From: Planotetraspora kaengkrachanensis
GTDB lineage: Bacteria > Actinomycetota > Actinomycetes > Streptosporangiales > Streptosporangiaceae
Assembly: GCF_016862895.1 (NCBI RefSeq)
Contig: NZ_BONV01000002.1
Coordinates: 331,103-395,102, forward strand
Length of the DNA: 64,000 bases
Reading direction: 5' to 3'
A program made the translations under genes and the position numbers. The notes under the pieces were generated by a model that was not told where the DNA came from, searched no databases, and saw only the letters and a list, made by a program, of their open reading frames with translations. Numbering within the stretch: position 1 is the first letter of the stretch; each line of letters begins with the position of its first letter. Positions 1 to 7,503 of the stretch are shown here, piece after piece.

Positions 1-92
1 TTCAGGCTCAGGTGGGCTGCCCCCTAAATGCTTTGCCCACAGATGACGCGCACTGCGATGCTCGGACGAGCCAGCCGGAGAGGAAGCCGCAG

Positions 93-1622
93 ATGGCCGT
101 CACCGCATCCAGCAAGCCGTCCGGGTCCGAGCCGGAAGTCCGGACGGCGGCCGGCGTCCTCCGCGGCGGCCGGGAGGCGGGCCTGGCGGTCTTCCGCGGC
201 ATCCCGTTCGCCGAGCCGCCGGTCGGCGCCCTCCGTTTCGCCGCGCCGCAGCCGGTGCGCAGCTGGGACGGTGTGCGCCCGGCGGTCGCGTACGGCCCGC
301 CGCCCCCGCAGTCCAGCGTGCTCAGGATGTCTCAGGACACCGACGGCGACGACTGGCTGACGATCAACGTCTGGACACCGGAACCAGATCCCGCGGCAGG
401 GCTCCCGGTGATGGTGTGGATCCCCGGCGGCGCTTACGCCATCGGCGACTCCAGCCTCCCGGAATACGACGCCGGGCACCTGGCCGGCAGCGGAGCCGTG
501 GTCGTGACCCTCAACTACCGTCTCGGTATCGAGGGTTTCGCGCAGATCGGCGGCGCCCCGGCCAACCGGGGACTGCTCGACCAGGTCGCGGCCCTGCAGT
601 GGGTGCGGGACAACATCCGGGTGTTCGGCGGCGACCCGGACCGGGTCACGGTCTTCGGGCAGTCGGCGGGTGGCGGATCGATCGCCGCGCTGCTCGCCAT
701 GCCGCGCGCCGCCGGGCTCTTCCGCCGGGCGGTCGCGCAGAGCGTTCCGGGGACGTTCTTCTCCCCCGAACTGGCCGCCGACATCGCCGCCGCCTTCGCC
801 GCCGAGCTGGGCGTACGACCCACGGTGTCCGACCTGTCGGCGGTGGCGCCGGCCCGGCTGCCCGCCGCGGGCGACGCGGTCTTCGCCAAGACGGACCAGT
901 GGCGGGAGCGCTGGGGGCAGATCACACACCGGCCGATCCCGTTCGCACCTGTTGTCGACGGTGACGTCCTGCCGGCGACTCCCTGGGAGGCACTGGCCGG
1001 CGGCGCCGCCCGGGACGTCGGACTTCTCGTCGGGCACACTCGTGACGAGCACCGGTTGTTCAGCCTGATCGACGGCGTGCTCGGCCAGGTCACGCACGAG
1101 CAGACCGAGACCGCTCTGCACACGCTCGCGCCCGGCCCGGACGGTGCACGCCGCTATCGGGAGGCGTTCCCGGCCGCGGCCGATGAGGAGCTGTACGAGC
1201 TGGTCAACGCGGACTGGTTGTTCCGCATGCCGAGCCTCCACCTCGCCGACGCGCAGATCGCCGGCGGCGGCCGGGCCCACCTCTACGAACTGACCTGGTC
1301 CGCCCTGGAATCGGGCGGTGCCCTCGGCGCCTGCCACGGCCTGGACGTGCCTCTCGTCTTCGGCAACCTGAGCAGCGGGCAGACCGCCATGCTGATCGGC
1401 GATCCGCCCTCCCCGGCGGCGGAGGAACTGTCCGCGCAGGTCCGCCGGGCGTGGACGGCATTCGCCGTTCACGGCGACCCGGGCTGGCCTCCGTACGACG
1501 CCGACCGCCGCCTCGCGCAGCTCTTCGACACGCCGTCGACGGTCACCGCCTACCCGGAAGAGGCCTCGCGGCTGCTGTGGCGGGATCACACCTTCCCGGC
1601 GCTCCCGCTGCTCGCGCGATAA
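93..1622 (+). CDS. Type B carboxylesterase
   Basis: About 509 aa, the usual length for the carboxylesterase/para-nitrobenzyl esterase family, alpha/beta hydrolases that cleave carboxylic esters. The nucleophile elbow GQSAGGG follows the DPDRVTVF stretch. The acid is probably the Glu in HTRDEH, and the base the His in ACHGLDVP. An early FRGIPFAEPPVG block is the family N-terminal signature. I chose the ATG at 93 because GGAGAGGAAG lies just upstream; an in-frame ATG at 12 would add a tail with no family resemblance. There is no signal peptide, so it is probably cytosolic. It is monocistronic and faces the convergent phosphatase gene. The natural substrate is unknown. Confidence 0.9.
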   Translation: MAVTASSKPSGSEPEVRTAAGVLRGGREAGLAVFRGIPFAEPPVGALRFAAPQPVRSWDGVRPAVAYGPPPPQSSVLRMSQDTDGDDWLTINVWTPEPDPAAGLPVMVWIPGGAYAIGDSSLPEYDAGHLAGSGAVVVTLNYRLGIEGFAQIGGAPANRGLLDQVAALQWVRDNIRVFGGDPDRVTVFGQSAGGGSIAALLAMPRAAGLFRRAVAQSVPGTFFSPELAADIAAAFAAELGVRPTVSDLSAVAPARLPAAGDAVFAKTDQWRERWGQITHRPIPFAPVVDGDVLPATPWEALAGGAARDVGLLVGHTRDEHRLFSLIDGVLGQVTHEQTETALHTLAPGPDGARRYREAFPAAADEELYELVNADWLFRMPSLHLADAQIAGGGRAHLYELTWSALESGGALGACHGLDVPLVFGNLSSGQTAMLIGDPPSPAAEELSAQVRRAWTAFAVHGDPGWPPYDADRRLAQLFDTPSTVTAYPEEASRLLWRDHTFPALPLLAR

Positions 1623-1648
1623 GGCAGTTCCGTGCAAACCGGGCAGAG

Positions 1649-1672
1649 GCGGGCCGTGCCGTCCAGGCCCGC
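1649..1672. terminator. Hairpin between convergent genes
   Basis: Perfect 7-bp arms GCGGGCC/GGCCCGC with a 10-nt loop, placed between the esterase stop and the end of the convergent phosphatase gene. There is no T-run, as is common in actinomycetes. It could end transcripts from either side. Confidence 0.5.
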
Positions 1673-2991
1673 TATCCGCCTGCGCCCGTCTCGCCGGACG
1701 GCAGCACACGAAGCACCAGGATGGCCATGTCATCGATCATGTGCCCGCGGCTGTAGGTCAGGACGGAATCACTGATCCCCTTCACGTGAGCCTCCGCCTC
1801 CGCGTTCCCGACCTTCGAGATCAGCGTGATCAACCGCTCTTCTCCGAAGAGATCCCAGTCGTTCGCGGCGTGCGCCTCGGTGACCCCGTCGGAATACAGC
1901 ACAAGAGCGTCCCCGGGGTGCAGCGAGAACCGGACCTGCCCAAGGTCGGCGTCCGGGAACATGCCGAGCAGGGTGCCCGAGGTCCGCAGGGACTCAACGG
2001 TGCCGTCAGCGCGGTGGAGCAGCGCCGAAGGGTGCCCCGCGGTGGTGATCAGGCCGGTGAAACCGTCCTTGTCCGGTCGCATGATGGCGCAGACCGCCGT
2101 GAGGAACCGTTCGTCCGGTTTCCGTTGCGTCAGCAGCGCCTGGTTGAGCTGCGCCAACACGCGGTTCGGCGACAGCGTGTTGAGGGCGTCGGCACGGATG
2201 GTGTACCTGGCCAGAGCCGTCAACTGGGCGGCCTCGACACCATGTCCCGAGACGTCACCCAGGACCACGCACCAGCGAGACTCGCCGGTCGGGAACAGGT
2301 CGTAGAAGTCCCCCGTGACGATCACGCCGCCGGCGGCGGGGATGAAAGCCGCCGCCGCCTCCATGCCGGCCATCTCCGGCATGACCGGTGGCAGAAGACT
2401 TTGCTGAAGAGTTTGCGCAAGCTCCGTCGAGGTCGCTCCCGCCGCCTGCAACGCGGACACACGGCGATTCGCACGAGTCAACGCGCCACGGAGCGCGATC
2501 TCAGCCGAAATCGCCTGCGCCAAGGCCGACAGAACCTGAATGTCGCCCTCCGACCATGCCCTCGGCGCCGCATCCAGCACCCACAGGCCGCCCAGGACCT
2601 CACCCTCGGGACCGTGGACCGGGCAGCCCGCCATGGCACCTATGTCCAGTTCCGCGACCACGGCCAGGTCCCGGACACGTGGATCGTGGGCCGCGTCCTC
2701 AACGATCAGAGGCGTATTCGTCGCGACCAGCGTCCGGCACGGACTGGCCTCGACCGGGAGCCGCCGGTCCACCTCCTCGGCGCCTGCCAGACCACCCGGC
2801 CCGATCGTGCTCCTCCAGAGCGAACGCTCACTGCCGACGATCGACACGAACGACCGCACGGCGTTCGTCGTGCCGGCGGCAAGCCGGGTGAACCGATCGA
2901 GTCCGGGGTCATGCTCGGAATCCAGCAGACCCGAGGCCCGAACGGCCGCCAGCCGCTTCGGGTCACGCACGGCCGATCGGGCATCCGCCAT
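1672..2991 (-). CDS. GAF-PP2C (SpoIIE/RsbU-type) serine phosphatase
   Basis: About 439 aa. The N-terminal half (about 25-165) is GAF-like, with SLWRS and an SPCRTLVATNTPLIVEDA block typical of the GAF domain in actinobacterial RsbU-like phosphatases. A short linker leads to a PP2C/SpoIIE domain (about 205-435). Metal-binding acids are visible in VTGDFYDLF, VVLGDVSGHG and LYSDGVTEA, with a late IDDMAIL motif. Such proteins dephosphorylate anti-anti-sigma factors in stress-response partner switching. No anti-sigma partner is adjacent, so the target is unknown. The start is the ATG at 2991; an in-frame GTG at 3003 is a close alternative. Confidence 0.88.
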   Translation of the reverse strand: MADARSAVRDPKRLAAVRASGLLDSEHDPGLDRFTRLAAGTTNAVRSFVSIVGSERSLWRSTIGPGGLAGAEEVDRRLPVEASPCRTLVATNTPLIVEDAAHDPRVRDLAVVAELDIGAMAGCPVHGPEGEVLGGLWVLDAAPRAWSEGDIQVLSALAQAISAEIALRGALTRANRRVSALQAAGATSTELAQTLQQSLLPPVMPEMAGMEAAAAFIPAAGGVIVTGDFYDLFPTGESRWCVVLGDVSGHGVEAAQLTALARYTIRADALNTLSPNRVLAQLNQALLTQRKPDERFLTAVCAIMRPDKDGFTGLITTAGHPSALLHRADGTVESLRTSGTLLGMFPDADLGQVRFSLHPGDALVLYSDGVTEAHAANDWDLFGEERLITLISKVGNAEAEAHVKGISDSVLTYSRGHMIDDMAILVLRVLPSGETGAGG

Positions 2992-3139
2992 CCGGAACCC
3001 CACCTTGCCTTTGACGCGGTCTCTTGGGTGAGCTACCGCTAAACATCAAAGCACGCGACGGCCGTCCGTCCCGGCCCGTGCCGGCGACGCGTGGAACCGA
3101 CCCTGAATGACGGCCGGCGGTGGGGCCGAACGCGACGAT

Positions 3140-3244
3140 TTACCGCGCCCGCCGTCTCGCCAGTTCGCGATGACCGGCTACTAGGCCATAGGTGACGAAA
3201 CCCGCCAAGACGGCCAACACTAGGACGAACACGTTCTTGATCAA
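3140..3244 (-). CDS. Possible small single-pass membrane peptide
   Basis: Within the 400-bp gap 3004-3405 a 34-codon frame starts at TTG with a GGGGG run upstream. It encodes one hydrophobic segment (NVFVLVLAVLAGFVTYGLV) followed by a basic tail HRELARRRAR, a positive-inside single-span layout. I recognise no family, and coding status is uncertain. Nothing else is seen in this gap. Confidence 0.33.
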   Translation of the reverse strand: MIKNVFVLVLAVLAGFVTYGLVAGHRELARRRAR

Positions 3245-3405
3245 AGTGACCCCCGGTCGCCTACAACAGTGATCCGCTACGCACTGTACGTAGGTTCGCA
3301 TTGCCCACTTTTGCGTCTTCGTCACTTCGAGAGGAACTCAAGGGTTCCCATCCACTTCCGAGCTTTCGCGAGGGAGAACGTCCTTCGCCACGGTCACGCA
3401 GTGGA

Positions 3406-4521
3406 TCAGCGCGACGCGACCTCCATGATCGCCTCCGCGGCGAGTCCGGGGCCGTCGACCTCGTCGTACCACGACTTGATCTGTCGCGCGGCCATGCGGT
3501 GGGACTCACTTCGAAGCATCTTGTCGGCCTGCGGGCCGACCTGGTCGAGATCGATCGGCTCGGCCGCCCCCAGCCGATGGAGCAGACCGACGTTGAACTG
3601 CTGCTCCGGTTGCAGCGGCACCGCGATGAGCGGGACTCCCGCCGCCATCGCCGTCTGAACACTCCCCTGCCCGCCGGTGGTGATCGCGAGATCGACCCTC
3701 GGCATGATCAGGTGGCTCGGCAGCACGCCCTCCACCAGGACGTCGTCTCCGGCCAGGTCGGACAGATCGTGGACGACCCCCGCGACCAGCACCCGCCCGC
3801 GCAGTTGCCTGACGATGCGCCTGACCAGGTCGGCCGGGGTGGACGTGAGCGCGACATAGACGATGGGGCCCGGCCGGTCGAGGAACGCCGTCACCCGAGG
3901 GGGGACGGGCAGGTCGAGGTGGGCGAACAGCGGGCCGGTGTAGCGGAACCTGGCACCCATCTCATCGGCCGGCACGCCGAGCACCTGCGGCACCTCGGGG
4001 ACGAGGGTCAGGTCGCCGCACAGCAGTTCGGGCAGGTTGGGAATCCGCTTCACGCCGAGCTCGTCGGCCACGCGGTTGAAGCCTCCGCAGTACGCCGTGA
4101 GCTCCAGGAGCCCCGGGTCCAGTGCGGGAGGCACCCAGGAGCCCGCGTGCTCGGTCACCAGCGTGGTTCCGGTCAGTTGCGTGGACAGCCGCGTGCTGAG
4201 CGTGATCCCCGTGACCGCGACGGTGACGCCGTGCTCCCGGAAGTAGTCGGCTTCCGCCAGCACGTGCTCCCGCAGTTCGGCGTCGCTGTACATGCTCTGG
4301 TCGGGTGGGCCGAGCCCCAGGCCGTCCCGGACGAACCGGACACAGCGCTCGTGATCCATGCGCGGTTCGATGACGTCGTACGGCACGCGGAGCTGGTCCT
4401 CGTGGGTGCCGCCATGGGTGGCGATCCTGACCTGGGCGCCGCGGCGGCGCAGAGCGTGGTACAGCTCCAGCATCCGCGAGGTCTCCGACAGGTATCCGCA
4501 GTGGGGGACAAGAGCGATCAT
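3406..4521 (-). CDS. Family 1 (MGT/UGT-like) glycosyltransferase
   Basis: 371 aa, GT-B fold. It starts MIALVPHCGYLSETSRM, a typical N-terminal nucleotide-sugar glycosyltransferase strand. The donor-binding signature is C-terminal: TTGGQGSVQTAMAAGVPLIAVPLQPEQ. Relatives glycosylate macrolides, flavonoids or other small hydrophobic acceptors. The gene is divergent from a MarR regulator with only 19 bp between start codons, an arrangement typical of self-resistance or xenobiotic-inactivation pairs. No ribosome-binding site fits between the starts, so the message is probably leaderless. The acceptor cannot be told from sequence. Confidence 0.85.
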   Translation of the reverse strand: MIALVPHCGYLSETSRMLELYHALRRRGAQVRIATHGGTHEDQLRVPYDVIEPRMDHERCVRFVRDGLGLGPPDQSMYSDAELREHVLAEADYFREHGVTVAVTGITLSTRLSTQLTGTTLVTEHAGSWVPPALDPGLLELTAYCGGFNRVADELGVKRIPNLPELLCGDLTLVPEVPQVLGVPADEMGARFRYTGPLFAHLDLPVPPRVTAFLDRPGPIVYVALTSTPADLVRRIVRQLRGRVLVAGVVHDLSDLAGDDVLVEGVLPSHLIMPRVDLAITTGGQGSVQTAMAAGVPLIAVPLQPEQQFNVGLLHRLGAAEPIDLDQVGPQADKMLRSESHRMAARQIKSWYDEVDGPGLAAEAIMEVASR

Positions 4522-4523
4522 AT

Positions 4524-4541
4524 TAGGTAATATATTGCCTA
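4524..4541. promoter_or_regulatory. 18-bp MarR operator with overlapping divergent promoters
   Basis: TAGGTAATATATTGCCTA is palindromic except for one T/G pair and fills almost the whole space between the two divergent ATG codons (4521 minus, 4541 plus). It is very AT-rich for this genome. A -10-like TAATAT (4528-4533) lies 7 nt before the plus ATG, and TATATT (4534-4529) lies 7 nt before the minus ATG. Both promoters thus seem embedded in one operator, giving two leaderless transcripts. The binding protein is inferred to be the adjacent MarR. Confidence 0.72.
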
Positions 4542-4981
4542 TGTCTGAGCCGTACAAGGCCACCGAGCCGCATGTGCACGCCTTCCGGGCGGTCCTCGCC
4601 CTCGCCCAGCGACTGCGGTATCTCATGGACGACCGGCTGCGCGGGGACGGGCTCACCACCCAGCAGGCCGCGTTGCTCACTGTGGTGGACGCGCTCGGCG
4701 AACCGTCGCTCAAGGAGGCGGCGGCCGTGCTCGGCAGCACGCACCAGAACGTCGCGCAACTGGTCGCGTCCCTGGAGCGCAAGGGAATGCTGCGGATCGC
4801 CACCGACCCCGCCGACAGGCGCCGCCGCAGGCTGGTTACCACGACGGCCAACACCGAATACTGGCGCGAGCGGAACATCGGCGACCACGCCGCCGTCGCC
4901 ACATGGTTCTCCGCCCTCGGTCCCGGCGAACTCGAGACGCTGTGCGGGCTCCTCGACCGCGTCCTCGCCGACCTGAAATGA
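4541..4981 (+). CDS. MarR-family transcriptional regulator
   Basis: 146 aa, the normal MarR size. The winged helix is visible: LTTQQAALLTVVDAL, SLKEAAAVLGSTHQNVAQLVASLERKGML (helix-turn-helix), then the DPADRRRRRLVTTT wing with the conserved D-x-R-R. It probably represses itself and the divergent glycosyltransferase through the palindrome in which its start codon is embedded. The ATG at 4541 directly follows a -10-like element, so I infer a leaderless mRNA. The ligand is unknown; a glycosyltransferase substrate is a reasonable guess. Confidence 0.9.
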   Translation: MSEPYKATEPHVHAFRAVLALAQRLRYLMDDRLRGDGLTTQQAALLTVVDALGEPSLKEAAAVLGSTHQNVAQLVASLERKGMLRIATDPADRRRRRLVTTTANTEYWRERNIGDHAAVATWFSALGPGELETLCGLLDRVLADLK

Positions 4982-5102
4982 GGCTCCTTCGGGTGCGGTC
5001 CTGTTCTCGCGGTAGAAGGAGTCGACCGGCGCCATCTGAGGGCCACATGCTGCCGAGGTCGCCGCTCTCCCTTCGCGTCCGCCGGCCTGGCATACTTCGC
5101 GC

Positions 5103-5870
5103 GTGATCTTCACTCTCGGACCCACTACCTCGAACGGGACCTCGGCCAGGGTCCGTATTCCTCGGCCGCACGTGGGTTTATGGCGCAGCCTCCGCACGGC
5201 CATCGCCCTCATGGTTGTAATGACCAATTTCGGCTGTTCTCTGGCCGCTCAGGGCAAGAGCGGACCGACCCGGGTGAACCAGTTGGCGTTCGCGTTTCAC
5301 CGGATTAATCCGTCTGGATACATGGATCAGACGCTGGACATCGTCAACAAGGGGCCGTCAGCCGTCATACCGACACTGGAGATCACGGCGGTGGACCGCA
5401 CCGGTGCAGCGCTGCCGGGAGTCACCGTGAGCACAGCCTACGGATCCGACCAGGCGAAGATGGTTGTGCCGGCTCGAGAAATATCAATCGACGTTCTCGC
5501 CTTCACCGGCGGTGACGCCGCGAGCGTGGCGGACGTCCGGGTGACCGTCCGTGGAATGGCTGATGCGGCATTCCCTGTTGCGCCCCAAGAGGTGGAGGCA
5601 CAAGCAGTCGATGGAGCGGGGCGGCCGACGACGAAGTTCGGGCCGTTCGACGCAGTCGTTCTCACCAATCCGAACCACGGGAAGGTCTCCGCCGGGGTCG
5701 TCTGCATCTTCTGGGAGCAGCCACCTGATGGGCAGCCGCAACAGGCGCGAGCGGTCATCCCCGTCGGCGTCACAACGGTCGAGGGAGACGGCTCCGCGAC
5801 CATCCGCGCCTCCGGGGAAACGAGAAACGGCTGCGATAGCCTCAAGGTCTACTTCTCCCCGCCAATCTAG
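5103..5870 (+). CDS. Secreted hypothetical protein, possible lipoprotein
   Basis: 255 aa from a GTG start. A basic stretch to about residue 33 precedes a hydrophobic segment (LRTAIALMVVM) and a Cys in TNFGC, a poor but possible lipobox. The mature part is beta-rich, with VNKGPSAVIPTLEITAVDRTG, resembling an Ig-like extracellular domain; Cys residues late in the chain could pair. I recognise no family. No Shine-Dalgarno is evident, and an upstream CATACT suggests a leaderless start. Flanked by MarR and anmK genes with no obvious link. Confidence 0.65.
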   Translation: MIFTLGPTTSNGTSARVRIPRPHVGLWRSLRTAIALMVVMTNFGCSLAAQGKSGPTRVNQLAFAFHRINPSGYMDQTLDIVNKGPSAVIPTLEITAVDRTGAALPGVTVSTAYGSDQAKMVVPAREISIDVLAFTGGDAASVADVRVTVRGMADAAFPVAPQEVEAQAVDGAGRPTTKFGPFDAVVLTNPNHGKVSAGVVCIFWEQPPDGQPQQARAVIPVGVTTVEGDGSATIRASGETRNGCDSLKVYFSPPI

Positions 5871-5975
5871 AAGACCGTCCAGGGAACCTACTGGCGTCTT
5901 TGCGGATCGCACCGCAGCCGGCTCCACGCGTACGTCACCTTGTGGGACCCGCCCATGCCGGCACGGGGAGGAATC

Positions 5976-7154
5976 GTGCGCGTGATCGGGCTGATGTCGG
6001 GCACGTCCTACGACGCGATCGACGCCGCGGCGGCCGAGCTGACTCTCCTGGGTGACGAACTGGTGATGCGCCCGATGGGCGGGCTCAGCCTCCCCTATCC
6101 GCAGGAGCTGCGAACGCGGATCGCCGCCGTGCTGCCTCCGGCGGCGACGACGGCCGCGGACGTCTGCCGGCTCGACACCGGCATCGGCCGGTCGTTCGCG
6201 GACGCGGCCGCCCGCGCCCTCGACGAGCTCTGTGGCGGAGCCGCCGACCTGGTGGTCTCACACGGGCAGACCGTGTTCCACTGGGTCGACGACGGTGTCG
6301 TCCGGGGCACCCTGCAACTCGGCCAGCCTGCCTGGATCGCCGAGGCGACCGGGCTGCCCGTCGTCTCCGACCTGCGCGGCCGGGACGTCGCGGCCGGCGG
6401 GCAGGGCGCGCCGCTGGTGAGCATGCTCGACACGCTGCTGCTGCGGGCCCGGGCCGGCGTCCCCGCGGCCCTCAACCTCGGCGGCATCGCCAACGTCACC
6501 GTCGTCCCGCCGGGCGCCGACCCGGTCGCCTTCGACACCGGCCCGGCCAACGCGCTGGTCGACGCGGCCGTACGGCATTTCACCGGCGGCGCCCGCGACC
6601 ACGACGAGGACGGTCGCGGCGCGGCCGCGGGCCGGGTGGACCAGGGCCTGCTGGCGTGGCTGCTCGACGATCCGTATTACCGCAGGTCCGCGCCGAAGAG
6701 CACCGGCAAGGAGCACTTCCACCTGCCGTACCTGCTCGAGGCGCTGGCCGCGCGGCCCGTGGCGAATCCTGACGACGTCCTGGCCACGCTCACCCGGCTG
6801 ACCGCGGTGACCGTCGCGGACGCCTGCCGGGCCCATGGCGTCACCGAGCTCGTCGTGTCCGGCGGCGGCGTCCGTAACCCGGAGATGATGCGGGTGATCG
6901 GGGAGGAACTGCCGGGCGTACGGCTGCCGTCCAGCGACGACCTCGGGGTGCCGTCCGCCGCGAAGGAGGCCCTGGCCTTCGCGGTGCTCGGTTTCCTGAC
7001 CGTGCACGGGCTGCCCGGTCAGGTGCCCTCCTGCACCGGGGCGCGCCATGCCACACCGCTGGGCTGTGTCACGCCGGGCCGCCATCCGCTGCGCCTGCCG
7101 GCGCCGGCGGCCGTACCACCGCGGCTGCTCCGCGTCGCCGGGCCCCCGGTATAG
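5976..7154 (+). CDS. anmK: Anhydro-N-acetylmuramic acid kinase
   Basis: About 392 aa. AnmK opens and phosphorylates 1,6-anhydro-MurNAc from peptidoglycan turnover, giving MurNAc-6-phosphate. Signatures: N-terminal IGLMSGTSYDAIDAA (ATP-binding GTS motif), VSHGQTVFHW, NLGGIANVT, FDTGPANALVDA and late LVVSGGGVRNP. GGGGAGGAA precedes a GTG at 5976; GTG 5982 is an alternative. The next gene is a secreted hexosaminidase, so the two probably recycle amino sugars. The first of three DasR-like boxes overlaps its stop codon. Confidence 0.95.
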   Translation: MRVIGLMSGTSYDAIDAAAAELTLLGDELVMRPMGGLSLPYPQELRTRIAAVLPPAATTAADVCRLDTGIGRSFADAAARALDELCGGAADLVVSHGQTVFHWVDDGVVRGTLQLGQPAWIAEATGLPVVSDLRGRDVAAGGQGAPLVSMLDTLLLRARAGVPAALNLGGIANVTVVPPGADPVAFDTGPANALVDAAVRHFTGGARDHDEDGRGAAAGRVDQGLLAWLLDDPYYRRSAPKSTGKEHFHLPYLLEALAARPVANPDDVLATLTRLTAVTVADACRAHGVTELVVSGGGVRNPEMMRVIGEELPGVRLPSSDDLGVPSAAKEALAFAVLGFLTVHGLPGQVPSCTGARHATPLGCVTPGRHPLRLPAPAAVPPRLLRVAGPPV

Positions 7155-7298
7155 ACCGGCTGTGGCGACAGCCGCCGTTGTTGCGAATCCGATACATGGC
7201 GGTATAGACCAAAACTTTAACTTCTGTTTACCCTGACAGCCTGAGATCCCTCCATAAGGGATCTATCCACCGCCCATGGCCGCCAACCGGTATAGACC
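7148..7298. promoter_or_regulatory. Three DasR-box-like sites (GGTATAGACC)
   Basis: The 10-mer GGTATAGACC occurs exactly three times: 7148-7157, 7201-7210 and 7289-7298, between anmK and the hexosaminidase gene. It differs by one base from the core GGTCTAGACC of the palindromic dre sites bound by DasR, the GntR-family GlcNAc regulator of Streptomyces. The sites precede the hexosaminidase start by about 200-350 bp. GlcNAc-responsive control is inferred; no dasR gene lies in this window. Confidence 0.75.
7244..7264. promoter_or_regulatory. Hairpin or palindrome between anmK and GH20 gene
   Basis: Perfect 8-bp arms AGATCCCT/AGGGATCT with a 5-nt loop. It may end the anmK transcript or be a further operator; there is no T-run. 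It lies between the second and third DasR-like boxes. Confidence 0.45.
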
Positions 7299-7503
7299 AG
7301 CCACCCCCCGAAAGCAAGGCGGTAATCGAGATGAACAAGAAGATCGCCGGGACGGTCGGTCCCCTGGCCGCGTGAACTCCCCCACCACCACATCAGGAAG
7401 CTGCACCGACGCTGCAGCGCCCAACGGGTCGCCGGACATGTCCAACTGATGCCCGGACGCGGCCCGTGCTGGAGGTATGCGGTACCCCGATTTAAGGAGT
7501 GAC

